Of a DNA stretch of 64,000 nucleotides, positions 8,927 to 18,282 are shown in pieces. The notes beneath the pieces are model-generated. The model saw nothing but the letters and a program-made list of their open reading frames with translations. It searched no databases and was not told where the DNA came from. Source of the DNA: an uncultured Lewinella sp. (GTDB lineage: Bacteria > Bacteroidota > Bacteroidia > Chitinophagales > Saprospiraceae); the NCBI GenBank assembly GCA_913057785.1, contig CAJXPD010000002.1:34738-98737 (forward strand), read 5' to 3'. Each line of letters begins with the position of its first letter. Within the stretch, counting starts at the first letter, position 1. Both the position numbers and the translations under genes were made by a program.

Positions 8927-11779
8927 ATGGCCGATCATAGTAAGATAATTCAGGATATTTCTTTACTGTACGAGCTTTCGCTCTCGGTAGGAAACTCCCT
9001 GGACTTTACTGAAAATGCCAAGAGCTTTCTCGACACGCTAATTAGTCGAAAAGGCTTAGCATTTGCTTCTGTTTGGACACAAAACGGAAAGCAATTTGAA
9101 TTGCAATGCGGCATCCCTAGGTTCCGAATCGACAAGTCGGTAATAGCGGAGTCCCACCCCATTCCAAGCAAACTCAAGGAGACGCCATTCTTCAGTATTC
9201 ATTGCGACGACCCCTCTTTTGTCGACTTCATTCAAGAAAAGGACATAGAAACTGGCACCTACTGCATTTTCTCCCTGAAGGAGGTCGGTTTTCTGAAGTT
9301 GTTCGCTCTCAACAGAAAGGCCCCCTTCTCCAAGCTGGAAATGGGGCAATTGAATTCGGTCATTACCAAGTTTGCTATTTCCTTGAAGGGGTCCCTAGCG
9401 CACAAGCAACTGTTCAAGGAGACAGAGGAGAGACAGGAGGCTGAAAAAGCCCTGAAAGCAACGAATGAAAGGCTGGCGGACCTATTCGACAATATGTATG
9501 ATGCACTAATCATACTCGATAATGACGGTTACATCACGGAGGCCAATAAAGCAGCTAGATGTATGCTGGGCTACCCCGAGAACGAGCATCCTAACATTGA
9601 TATAAAAAGTATCCTCCATCCCGACGATCAGGAAAGAGCCTTCGAGTATTACAAGATGTTATTGAAGGATGACTTTTACAGTGGTTACGAAGGGCGTATT
9701 ACTCAAAGAGACGGCTCAATCATTCATATCGAGGTGAATTCCAATGCCATTTATGAAAACGGAGAAATGATCGGCTCCAGGAATCTCCTTCGGGATGTCA
9801 CGGAAAGAATAAATGCCGAGAAAGCATTACGCGAAAGTGAGGAAAAGTATCGTGGGATCATTGAAAACATGGAGCTAGGCTTAATGGAGGTGACCTTGGA
9901 TCAAACGATTGTCCGACCCTATCCCATTTTCTGTGAGATGGTAGGCTATACAGCTGAAGAGTTAATCGGTCAAAATGCTGAGGAACTATTCCTACCTTAT
10001 GAATTCAAAGAAACCTTACACAAGCAGGAAGCAGAAAGGCGGCAAGGGATGGCTGGCGTCTATGAAATTCAAATCAAAAGAAAAGACGGGAGTAGGATAT
10101 GGGTGCTGATCAGTGGCGCCCCAATCAAGGATAAAAAGGGTGAGGTAGTTGGCTCCGTCGGAATCCATTACGATATAACGGCACGCAGAGAACTCGAGCA
10201 GAGTCTATCCAGAGCCAAGGATAGGGCAGAAAAAGCCCAACTCGCGGAGCGCCAATTCTTAGCTAATATGAGCCATGAGATTCGCACACCTATGAATGCG
10301 GTAATTGGCATGACCCATCTGCTCTATGAAACGACTCCTAACGAACCCCAAAAAGAATATCTGGATTCCTTGCGCTTCTCCGCCGATAGCTTGATGGGGA
10401 TCATCAATAATATTCTCGACCTTTCTAAGATTGGAGCTGGTGAGGTAGAATTCGAATACAAGCCCTTTGACCTGGTACAGTTGCTTCACTCCTTGCAAAG
10501 GACCTTCCAATTTAAGGTGAGGGAGAAGCCCATTAGTACAGTCTTGGATATCGACTCAAAGATCAAAAACTTGGTCATTGGCGATTCTACCAGACTCAAT
10601 CAGATCTTCACCAATCTGCTTGGAAATGCTAGTAAATTCACGCAGAGAGGAACGATAGGGATACGAGCTCAACTGGTATCCGAAAGTCCAGAGGAATACG
10701 TAATAGAATTCCATGTGCATGATACCGGGATTGGCATTGCCAAAGAAAAACAAGAAGCGATCTTTCAAAACTTCAAGCAAGCCGATCTTAAGATCACCCG
10801 GGAATTTGGTGGTACGGGACTGGGCTTGACTATTGTAAAAGAGTTGGTAGAGTTGCAATCGGGCAGTATTCGTTTAGAAAGTGAATTGGGTCGAGGGTCC
10901 ACCTTTGTGGTTAGAATGCCATTTAAGAATTCTGGGGTGCCCATCAGCGAGAAAGCTGTGCTCCCAGAAGGGAGCTCAACTGATATCGAATCAGTATTGA
11001 AAGATCTCAGGGTACTATTGGTAGAGGATAATCTGATGAACCAAAAACTGGCTTCGCGTATACTTGAGAAATGGGGTGCCACCTATAAGATAGCCGGAGA
11101 CGGAGTAAAAGCAGTAGAAGCCAGCAAAGCAAATGAATATGATTTGATCTTGATGGATATTCACATGCCCCAAATGGATGGTTGTGAAGCCACGATCGCC
11201 ATCAGAGGGGATGCCGAGAATCCGAATCAAGGGACCCCCATTATTGCCCTAACTGCGGCGGCCTTGCTCGAAGAAAAGACAAGGGCCCTAAATGCAGGCA
11301 TGAATGATTTTGTTACGAAACCTTTTTCTCCCAGAATTCTAAAGGAACAAGTATTGAAAGCCCTAGGTTTTAAGCGACCTCTCCTACCCCAGCAAAGTAA
11401 GGTGTCGGAAGCCAAGATAAAGATCGACCTAAAATACCTCCAAGAATTTAGTGGTGGCGATGTCTACTTTATTCGAGATATGCTGGAAACCTTTATGCAT
11501 GAAGCGCCAGCCACCTTTGTACGAGTGCAGAACGAGTTCAAGGAGGAAAACTGGGAAGGTGTCTACAAAGGAATCCATAAAATCAAGCCTAGCTTTTTAA
11601 TGCTCGGGCTACAAGAGCAATATGACAAAGCAGCTAAGGCCGAATCCGATGTGCGAGCTGATACTTTTGATACCAATTCGCTCAAAAAAATTGTAGATCA
11701 GTTACAGGAAGACACCCTACAAGTCATCCCCGTCATTCAGGGCACATTAAATGAACTGACCAAGGCCTCTTTGGAGTAA
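8927..11779 (+). CDS. FIST-associated hybrid sensor histidine kinase (GAF-like, PAS-PAS-HisKA-HATPase-REC-HPt)
   Basis: A 950-residue soluble kinase. Order: an N-terminal GAF-like region (about 10-155), coiled coil (160-185), two PAS domains (about 185-295 and 305-420), HisKA with His450 (FLANMSHEIRTPMNA), HATPase (DTGIG 599-603, GGTGLGL 628-634), receiver with acceptor Asp744 and Lys798, and HPt with His884 (IHKIKPSF). From the second PAS onward it is clearly paralogous to the kinase at 3458-5572, so the block probably grew by duplication with a new sensory front end. It is the likely partner of the FIST protein 10 bp upstream, by analogy with NosP/NahK. Confidence 0.93.
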   Translation: MADHSKIIQDISLLYELSLSVGNSLDFTENAKSFLDTLISRKGLAFASVWTQNGKQFELQCGIPRFRIDKSVIAESHPIPSKLKETPFFSIHCDDPSFVDFIQEKDIETGTYCIFSLKEVGFLKLFALNRKAPFSKLEMGQLNSVITKFAISLKGSLAHKQLFKETEERQEAEKALKATNERLADLFDNMYDALIILDNDGYITEANKAARCMLGYPENEHPNIDIKSILHPDDQERAFEYYKMLLKDDFYSGYEGRITQRDGSIIHIEVNSNAIYENGEMIGSRNLLRDVTERINAEKALRESEEKYRGIIENMELGLMEVTLDQTIVRPYPIFCEMVGYTAEELIGQNAEELFLPYEFKETLHKQEAERRQGMAGVYEIQIKRKDGSRIWVLISGAPIKDKKGEVVGSVGIHYDITARRELEQSLSRAKDRAEKAQLAERQFLANMSHEIRTPMNAVIGMTHLLYETTPNEPQKEYLDSLRFSADSLMGIINNILDLSKIGAGEVEFEYKPFDLVQLLHSLQRTFQFKVREKPISTVLDIDSKIKNLVIGDSTRLNQIFTNLLGNASKFTQRGTIGIRAQLVSESPEEYVIEFHVHDTGIGIAKEKQEAIFQNFKQADLKITREFGGTGLGLTIVKELVELQSGSIRLESELGRGSTFVVRMPFKNSGVPISEKAVLPEGSSTDIESVLKDLRVLLVEDNLMNQKLASRILEKWGATYKIAGDGVKAVEASKANEYDLILMDIHMPQMDGCEATIAIRGDAENPNQGTPIIALTAAALLEEKTRALNAGMNDFVTKPFSPRILKEQVLKALGFKRPLLPQQSKVSEAKIKIDLKYLQEFSGGDVYFIRDMLETFMHEAPATFVRVQNEFKEENWEGVYKGIHKIKPSFLMLGLQEQYDKAAKAESDVRADTFDTNSLKKIVDQLQEDTLQVIPVIQGTLNELTKASLE

Positions 11780-11858
11780 TCAGTAATAGCTATCGTAAGT
11801 CAGATCGAATCAGATGGTGTGTCATCCATGATATAAGGCTAGATATACTCTAACGGAA

Positions 11859-11866
11859 TATATTTG
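11859..11866 (+). promoter_or_regulatory. Candidate -7 box for the lipoprotein gene at 11904
   Basis: TATATTTG matches the Bacteroidota -7 consensus TAnnTTTG exactly and lies 37 bp before the start codon. No TTG is present at the proper -33 distance, so only the -7 box is supported. Confidence 0.45.
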
Positions 11867-11903
11867 TAGTACCAAAGTAAACAGCACCAAATAGCAAAAT
11901 GGA

Positions 11904-12368
11904 ATGGCATCACTACAAATACCTAATTTGATTCTTGTAGCCCTTGTATTACTTACCTTATTAAATATTTCATGTGTCACTGGATCTAAATACAGCCATG
12001 AGTCCCTACCCACATTTCTGATGGGTGAGTTTGAAGACGACTATGGGGTTCAGTATCAAATAGACCAGCAAGTATTTCGTTTACTGCCCAATGATAAGTT
12101 CCACATCATAAGTGTAAATAAAGCTGATGGCTTTTTAATACTTCAAAATGATTCCCTTAACACCTATGCTCCTTCTTTATTCACAAGAATTGATTACCAA
12201 AAGCTAAAAAATATGGAGCCTTATGAATGGGCTTTTTGCTTTAGTAGCTTTAAAGAAGCAAGTGTAAAAGAGGCCATAAATAACGTCAATACTAAAAGAG
12301 CAGATTTAATGACCGGATGTAATGGATTTCCTTTTTCTAGAATGAAGAAATCAGGCAACTCACAGTAA
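11904..12368 (+). CDS. Small lipoprotein of unknown function
   Basis: A 154-residue protein with a lipoprotein signal: hydrophobic stretch at about 9-20 followed by the lipobox LNISC (Cys24). The mature part contains LFTRIDYQKL, EPYEWAFCF and a C-terminal TGCNGFPFSRMK segment, a combination I recognise from uncharacterised Bacteroidota lipoproteins. It probably sits in the outer membrane. The ATG at 11904 is used; an overlapping ATG at 11899 is in another frame and soon stops. It lies just after the sensory block but has its own -7 box, so it need not be part of that operon. Confidence 0.8.
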   Translation: MASLQIPNLILVALVLLTLLNISCVTGSKYSHESLPTFLMGEFEDDYGVQYQIDQQVFRLLPNDKFHIISVNKADGFLILQNDSLNTYAPSLFTRIDYQKLKNMEPYEWAFCFSSFKEASVKEAINNVNTKRADLMTGCNGFPFSRMKKSGNSQ

Positions 12369-12530
12369 AACTTGTCTTATCTATAGGCGATATTCAGGCA
12401 GTATTCCATGAAGTGCGTAGGAGCGTATTCACTTTGTTAAAACCTTATTGTCCTACTGGTTTGTGTATACCCCCTGAAACCTCTAGGAGCATAGAAGATT
12501 TGCCTTTTTCCAGCCACTGGCTTTGTTTCT

Positions 12531-12989
12531 TTACCATGGCATTCGTATAGCACTCAAATAAGTCCAAGTAATAAAAAGCACTTGTAGCGGTATTCTAAAC
12601 CATAAATACATCATGCCGTGTCCATCGAATGTTCCCTGCTGATAGTTTACATTATTAATAGAAGCATAGATATTAGCTGGTAACATTAACAGGAGAAAAA
12701 GAATAAGTGCCCATCCAGATAATACTTTGAGTTGAGGGATTAGCAAACCTACTGCTAATAGTATTTCAAATACTCCAGTTAGATAAACAAACCTTTCTTT
12801 AAAAGGAATAAAATCAGGAATCATCATTGACATTCCTTTTGTAAAAACAAAATGTCCAATAGCTGTAAATACAAGCATAATAGCCATGGCAATTCTTGCT
12901 GACAGGGCAAATTCATATTCCGCTTTGATAATTCTAATTGCAAAGGTCGATAGAATAAAACTTAATAGAAGAACGATTAATGGTTTCAT
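12531..12989 (-). CDS. DoxX-family small membrane protein
   Basis: About 152 residues with four predicted membrane helices and the DoxX/DoxD-like pattern (ARIAMAIMLVFTAIGHFVF, TGVFEILLAVGLLIP, ALILFLLLMLPANIYA). Start: ATG at 12989; the longer frame begins at a TTG codon eight residues upstream. Exact function is unknown; DoxX relatives are linked to quinone or redox processes. A Crp/Fnr-family regulator gene lies 62 bp upstream on the same strand, a recurrent pairing in Bacteroidota, suggesting local control. Confidence 0.85.
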   Translation of the reverse strand: MKPLIVLLLSFILSTFAIRIIKAEYEFALSARIAMAIMLVFTAIGHFVFTKGMSMMIPDFIPFKERFVYLTGVFEILLAVGLLIPQLKVLSGWALILFLLLMLPANIYASINNVNYQQGTFDGHGMMYLWFRIPLQVLFITWTYLSAIRMPW

Positions 12990-13010
12990 GTTTTCTGAGT
13001 TGTTGAGTAA

Positions 13011-13041
13011 CAAAATTCCGAAAACAACGAAGTAGAAACAA
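13011..13041 (-). promoter_or_regulatory. Candidate promoter of the DoxX gene
   Basis: Read on the minus strand: TTG (13041-13039), a 20-nt spacer, then GAATTTTG (13018-13011), one mismatch from TAnnTTTG. It lies 21 bp before the ATG at 12989, between the Crp-family gene and the DoxX gene. Confidence 0.4.
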
Positions 13042-13051
13042 TGAATCCAAG

Positions 13052-13618
13052 TTAAGTAATACGTCTTCTTATCCTACTCAATGCTTGTGGAGTAACGCCA
13101 ATATAGGAGGCAATATATTTGAGTGGAATTTGTTGCAATAATTTGGGGCGGTCAGAGAATAGGTCCAAATATCGTTCTTCTGCTGTTTTACTCAATAAGG
13201 AAAGTTCCCGCTTAGATTTGATTAAAAACATCCTTTCAGCCATTTTTCGTCCGATAGTATTTCCGCTACTTGTGCTTTCATAGACTTCTTCTAAGTCTTT
13301 ATGCGAAATTTTCCACAAAAGGGTATCTGTCAAAGTTTCGATTTGGTATTCAGAAGGAGTTCGTGTTAAAAATGAATCATAAGCTGTGACAAATTCATTC
13401 TCGAATAAAAACCCAAAAGTCAAATCGGACTCTTCCCCTGGAACATAAAACCTGACTATACCTTTTGATATAAAAGACATATAGTTCTCCACTTCTCCAT
13501 ATTTCAAAAGAATAGCATGTTTCTTGAGTTCTACCTCTTGCAATTTTGAGGCAAAAAACTGCCAATCAGCATCACTCATTGGAGTGATATTTTCAATAAA
13601 CTTTCTAATCTCGTTCAT
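13052..13618 (-). CDS. Crp/Fnr-family transcriptional regulator
   Basis: A 188-residue regulator: cyclic-nucleotide-binding-fold beta-roll (about 10-115; ILLKYGEVENYMSFISKGIVRFY), dimer helix, then an HTH (about 155-188; IPLKYIASYIGVTPQALSRIRRR). The canonical cAMP-contacting residues are not conserved, as in most Bacteroidota members, so the ligand is unknown. There are no clustered cysteines for an Fnr iron-sulfur centre. It probably controls the adjacent DoxX gene. Confidence 0.9.
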   Translation of the reverse strand: MNEIRKFIENITPMSDADWQFFASKLQEVELKKHAILLKYGEVENYMSFISKGIVRFYVPGEESDLTFGFLFENEFVTAYDSFLTRTPSEYQIETLTDTLLWKISHKDLEEVYESTSSGNTIGRKMAERMFLIKSKRELSLLSKTAEERYLDLFSDRPKLLQQIPLKYIASYIGVTPQALSRIRRRIT

Positions 13619-13836
13619 TTACGGACCTTTTTGGCTTGTGGCTAACTCATGAATATCTGTAACTATGAAAAGAGAATATCCTTATGCAGAACAAGGGTAG
13701 TAGTATTATCCTCCATTTTTCACATGGTTAGACTTTGCCTAGTCCCCACTTAAAACGACCAAAATATTTCTTAAGGTTCTACATTTTGTCTTGAAGATCA
13801 CACATGCATCAAATCTTCTTACGAAGTTGCTTTCAG

Positions 13837-14619
13837 CTAATGCTTTATCAATGGAAGAGTACTTATGCCAAATTCTGATTGAACAACAAGCAGGTAAATT
13901 CCTGGTGCCCTGTTAATACTCAAATATAGAAAGCGACCTTGATTACTGATATTGGATTGTACTTCTTTTCCCATTAGATCAAATATTGATACACTCACTG
14001 CTTTATTCGCTAAATCCGACCCCAAATCTACAGTAAACTCGTCTGTTGAAGGATTAGGGTATACATGAATACTGTGTATGGATTGATTCTCGGCTACAGA
14101 AACCACTTGATTACAGCCTAAACCATTACCCGAGATACCCTGTATCGTAGATGGCGAGACACTCTCAATATATATTTGGTCTTCGTCATCCGGGTTGAAA
14201 GGCCATTCATCTCTAATGGTAATTGCACCACACAATTTCGCACAGCTTTCACCCAACACTTGAATTCTGGTTTTGGCTCTTTTTTCTAAGAATCCACTTT
14301 CTATAATACCTTGTGTGGTACCCTCCAACTTAAGGGTAACATCATGACTTCTTCCTCTATATTCTTGCTGCATTACGATCTGACCGCTTCCCAGAAAATG
14401 GTGGTTAATGGGGGCTGCACCATAATTTTTACAGTTTATAACATGAAGCCTATCCCCATCATCTGTGTAGCTAGTGGTATAACTAGCGCCAAAAGTATGA
14501 TAAGAATTCCCAACCATTTCGATGTCAAAATCTTGGCCATCGTCTGAGTTGATTAAAGAACCATTACCGGCCCCCTCTCCTCCACATAAATACATATTTA
14601 GCGTTGTAAAGATTGCCAC
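13837..14619 (-). CDS. C-terminal part of a frameshifted T9SS-secreted protein
   Basis: This frame continues the protein encoded at 14564-16744 after a frame change. It carries about 245 residues that lack their own start signal or signal peptide. The last ~80 residues form a T9SS type A sorting domain (YPNPSTDEFTVDLG, then SIFDLMGKEVQ and GIYLLVVQSE), which directs export across the outer membrane. The only start is a GTG inside the upstream gene. Removing one G from the G5 run at 14571-14575 would join both frames into one protein of roughly 970 residues. Either the gene is a recent pseudogene, the reads have a homopolymer error, or there is slippage. The intact product would be secreted and surface-attached. 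Confidence 0.75.
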   Translation of the reverse strand: MAIFTTLNMYLCGGEGAGNGSLINSDDGQDFDIEMVGNSYHTFGASYTTSYTDDGDRLHVINCKNYGAAPINHHFLGSGQIVMQQEYRGRSHDVTLKLEGTTQGIIESGFLEKRAKTRIQVLGESCAKLCGAITIRDEWPFNPDDEDQIYIESVSPSTIQGISGNGLGCNQVVSVAENQSIHSIHVYPNPSTDEFTVDLGSDLANKAVSVSIFDLMGKEVQSNISNQGRFLYLSINRAPGIYLLVVQSEFGISTLPLIKH

Positions 14620-16744
14620 CTGTTCGATTTACAAAATGTCCCATAAATCGAAAATCACCATTTCCTTCAACAAGTATGCCATTTCCAATGTCCCCAATTC
14701 TTTCTGATTCATTACCACTTGGGCTTGACCAAGTTGTATTATTCCATGCCGGAAAATCTATTTTTCGTGCATTTCTCCATGCTTCTGTCTTAGCTTGGAA
14801 ATTTTCAATTACACTCGTTTCAGATGAGCTACTTCCAATCCTCACCAATTGATTGATGGAACAACCAAAAATAAATTCCATATGATGCCCTCCTCCCGCT
14901 GAAAAATCAATACCATCATAGATATTACTCAACACGACATTATATGCCCAATTTTTATCTGTTCCTTCAACAGCATAAGGGTATTCATGAAGAATTGTAT
15001 CCCCGGTTAATTGGTTCCACATCTGTTCCGGTCGATACAGGTACAGGCTTTTCATTCCTGAATTGGCTTGTAATTGAATATCTGAAGGCCCAGAAGGATT
15101 ATCTTTATTGGCAAACAATGCCAATATTGATCTTCCATCTCCATTGTTCGGGTTGTCATTTATTCCCCGAAGTTCTACATGTTCAGGCACATTAATGCTA
15201 CTGTTTAATCTGTAAACACCAGTTGGAATAAAAACTACACAGCCAGCTAATGAAGTAGCCACTGTACCTGCTGAATCCAGTGCATCCTGGAATGCATCAG
15301 TATCATCTATCATGCCATCACCCATCGCCCCAAAATCAGTCACCGTGAAAATATGACGCTCACCTGGCGGCGGCGCAGGCACTTGATGTTGAACGTCTAG
15401 GAATGGATAATCTTTTCGGTCTATTTCTATGAAATCGTGAACAGAAGTAGTATCAATTATGATTTCAGCTGCACTGCTGTTTGAAAAATTAGCAATGTCT
15501 AGATTTCCAGTTGAAACCTGATTGCCGTATACGACCGCACGAGATACCTGATTGCCAAGTTGAATGTGATCCTTATCATGTTTTTCAAAAGTACAGCCAA
15601 CAACACTCAAATAACCTGAGTCGGCTTGAATGGCATGGCCCGAACCCCAATCATTAAATGAGCATTTTGTAAAACCTACCACGCCCGTTTGCTGAACGAT
15701 AAGTTTGTCTTCACTACTAAAGCTGATGTTATTGAATTGAAGATTTGCCGCCATGTCATGTACATGAAGGGCTGTATCCGTGGCATGTATTGACCCACCT
15801 GTTATCACCCATCCATGGTCTTTTGTATGGCCAAAATCAAGAGCTGTGCGGCAATTAGAGATATTAATATCAAATACTCGGGGAGAAGATTGTTCTGTAG
15901 TTTTAATGCCTGTACTGTAGCCATCAATTTCCACACCAACAAAAACACCACCACCAGCGCCACCACCAGAAAGAATGGCTACACCGTTGACAGACTCAAT
16001 CGATGTTTTGATGGCATCGTAGTCAACCACTCCTAATCCAGATTGAGACCAATATTCGGGGCCAAAATGAATGTTTTCTATCCGTGGGGTAGCAGAGGAA
16101 TTGTGCACATATATCCCATTTGAGATAGGACAACCATAAACTCCTATCACGGTTGGGAATTTTACGGACTGCCCTCCTTGTGGCTCGTATCGAATGCCTT
16201 TATAAGAATTGACTAGTGTAACATTTCTAACGACAGCAAACACTCCCAAAGCATCAATGGTATAAGGATACGCAATGGGGATGGATGTTAATTTCTGTTG
16301 AGGGTAGTAAATCGATAAGTCTCGGACCATGGAGTAATCAGACAAACTTATGGCAGACAAAGTCTCTTCTGTTCCATAATCTATATGAAGTACCGTTCCA
16401 GCCACCGTTTTATCTTGATCTGTTGGTCGCTTCCAGTCGCCTCTCAAAGTCACCTGATTGGGAATTACCAACGGGCTTTCAATAAGATATGTGCCAGACG
16501 GTAAAAAGACAATGCCTCCATATTTCGTATTGGCCATATCCAAGGCTGCCTGAATAGCAGCAGACGCATCCTGCCTCCCCGTACTATCAGCATTAAAATC
16601 CCTGACTGCATTGATGGTATACACTGGTACATCAAAATCGGAATATTCGGTATTGGCAATTTTCCCCCTGCTATAGTTTTGACTGCTTGCCACAAAAGGT
16701 AAGGCTAGCAAGATTGTTAATGTAACTAGAAAATTAATTTTCAT
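14564..16744 (-). CDS. Secreted pectate-lyase-fold protein, frameshifted near its 3' end
   Basis: A 726-residue open frame with a signal peptide (MKINFLVTLTILLALPFVAS). It holds two copies of a pectate-lyase-3-like right-handed beta-helix. Each starts with a V(R/T)DF(N/G)A segment, then an (S/T)DAFQ/AIQ helix, GG(I/C)VF(L/I)P.G.Y(L/R) and VxLRG; the first is at about residues 45-400 and the second at about 465-720. Such domains bind or cleave polysaccharides, but the substrate is unknown. The frame ends at a stop (14564-14566) five bases after a G5 run, and the sorting domain needed for type IX secretion lies in the next frame. Without it, the product would probably stay in the periplasm. Confidence 0.85.
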   Translation of the reverse strand: MKINFLVTLTILLALPFVASSQNYSRGKIANTEYSDFDVPVYTINAVRDFNADSTGRQDASAAIQAALDMANTKYGGIVFLPSGTYLIESPLVIPNQVTLRGDWKRPTDQDKTVAGTVLHIDYGTEETLSAISLSDYSMVRDLSIYYPQQKLTSIPIAYPYTIDALGVFAVVRNVTLVNSYKGIRYEPQGGQSVKFPTVIGVYGCPISNGIYVHNSSATPRIENIHFGPEYWSQSGLGVVDYDAIKTSIESVNGVAILSGGGAGGGVFVGVEIDGYSTGIKTTEQSSPRVFDINISNCRTALDFGHTKDHGWVITGGSIHATDTALHVHDMAANLQFNNISFSSEDKLIVQQTGVVGFTKCSFNDWGSGHAIQADSGYLSVVGCTFEKHDKDHIQLGNQVSRAVVYGNQVSTGNLDIANFSNSSAAEIIIDTTSVHDFIEIDRKDYPFLDVQHQVPAPPPGERHIFTVTDFGAMGDGMIDDTDAFQDALDSAGTVATSLAGCVVFIPTGVYRLNSSINVPEHVELRGINDNPNNGDGRSILALFANKDNPSGPSDIQLQANSGMKSLYLYRPEQMWNQLTGDTILHEYPYAVEGTDKNWAYNVVLSNIYDGIDFSAGGGHHMEFIFGCSINQLVRIGSSSSETSVIENFQAKTEAWRNARKIDFPAWNNTTWSSPSGNESERIGDIGNGILVEGNGDFRFMGHFVNRTGGNLYNAKYVFMWRRGGR

Positions 16745-16937
16745 GATAGAAATCGAGATTGAGCTCTGCTTAACAAGTTGAACATTGATAGTTTAATAAC
16801 CCCGCATCTAGTCTTACTTAGGTTTATTCCCTGCCAACATCGGTGGTGGATGGAAAAAGATTGCAAGGTACAGAAAAAGCCAAGCGTCTTACAAGACATA
16901 ATGCTGGCTCGATCAATAGTCATTTTCTGAACTTGCG

Positions 16938-18185
16938 CTAATGATTGAATGGCCTTTCATTTATCCAATGAAATCCTCGGTTTATCAATCTAAAATCATC
17001 TAGTCCTCTTTTTTGTAAGGAAATTTTCAAGGTATCTCCGCCAACTATTCCATTTAACTCTAAACGATTTGCCTCCGGAATTTCATACGAAAGACTTAGG
17101 CTGGCACTATCAATTTTCGTTGAAAACCATACTTGTTTTTCAACCGTATCTATTCTCATTTGGAATCGATCGAGCTCACCCGTCATCTTCTTTACAACAG
17201 CTTCTCGTTTCTTTTCAACAATAAGATAGTGCCACCGATATGAATCAGTTATTAGTGGGGGTAATAATTCCCCATTCTTCTCAAACAGCTGAGTTTTCCA
17301 TAAGCCAGAAATTTCGGATTTCTCTTTCAACTGTTCTGTGATATCAAATTGCACCAACAATTGAATCATAACGATCCCCACGATCAGAACAACAACTATC
17401 TTCTTAATAGATGATACTATGCTATTCGTTCTAGCCTGCTTAAATGTTGATTGAATTTGTTTTTTGGATACTTGTTCATTCCTGATAAAGAAATCTACCA
17501 ATCTCTTCTGGTCAGCTAGAATCAAAATCAATGAGAAGAACACGATATGAGCAGAGACTATTTTTACCGGAATATCATAGGTCAAATTCATCATGAATAC
17601 GTTGCTCATAACGCCCACGATAATTATGCTTCCTAAGGTTGTAGTCTTTCTTGAAAGCATGAGGGTTCCTCCTAATACTTCGGCTAAGCCGATAAAAATA
17701 TTGTAGCCATGTGAATGCCCCATAAATGTCCAAGCCAACCCCATGGGAGAAAGCTCTCCAACAGTTTGTACAAGTTTTTCAAAACTGTGATCTGGAAATT
17801 GACCTTTGAACACCTTACCCAAACCATAGAGGAGCATCGATAAAAACAATGCGACTCTAATTATTACTGTCAATAAATTGTATTGTCGACTGTAATCTCT
17901 CTCCTTGCGATCAACTAATGACCATACCGCAACTATGATTGCAGTTAGGCATACATTGAAGGTTAATCTTACGTAATCGAATACCCGGTCTCCACTTCCC
18001 GTACTTTCTAGTTTAACCTCACTCCCATAACCTAAAATATACTTAGCGAACCAATTGATTGTCGATTCTAGCAATGAAGAGAACAGTAATGTTACGATAA
18101 ACAATATGATATAAGTATACAGTACCCTAAAGGCTAACTTCTTCCATTTACCCCAACTTTCTTGCTCATGTATCGTTTCTTTCAT
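16938..18185 (-). CDS. DoxX-like membrane protein with C-terminal soluble domain
   Basis: A 415-residue integral membrane protein with about seven hydrophobic segments (first at about 20-42, last at about 255-277). The central part (YGLGKVFKGQFP, GLAWTFMGHSHGYNIFIGLAEVLGGTLMLS) resembles DoxX-family proteins of Bacteroidota. The last ~130 residues are soluble, rich in beta-strand pattern, and probably face the periplasm. Function unknown. A 93-bp gap separates it from the protease gene upstream on the same strand, so co-transcription is possible. Confidence 0.8.
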   Translation of the reverse strand: MKETIHEQESWGKWKKLAFRVLYTYIILFIVTLLFSSLLESTINWFAKYILGYGSEVKLESTGSGDRVFDYVRLTFNVCLTAIIVAVWSLVDRKERDYSRQYNLLTVIIRVALFLSMLLYGLGKVFKGQFPDHSFEKLVQTVGELSPMGLAWTFMGHSHGYNIFIGLAEVLGGTLMLSRKTTTLGSIIIVGVMSNVFMMNLTYDIPVKIVSAHIVFFSLILILADQKRLVDFFIRNEQVSKKQIQSTFKQARTNSIVSSIKKIVVVLIVGIVMIQLLVQFDITEQLKEKSEISGLWKTQLFEKNGELLPPLITDSYRWHYLIVEKKREAVVKKMTGELDRFQMRIDTVEKQVWFSTKIDSASLSLSYEIPEANRLELNGIVGGDTLKISLQKRGLDDFRLINRGFHWINERPFNH

Positions 18186-18282
18186 CGATTCTTGATTTTT
18201 CTAATGACGGCTAAGGCATCAATTTCAGTAGCACTGAAATGAGGATCCCAAAGCCTAGTTCGTATGAAATTCACCTCGGATT

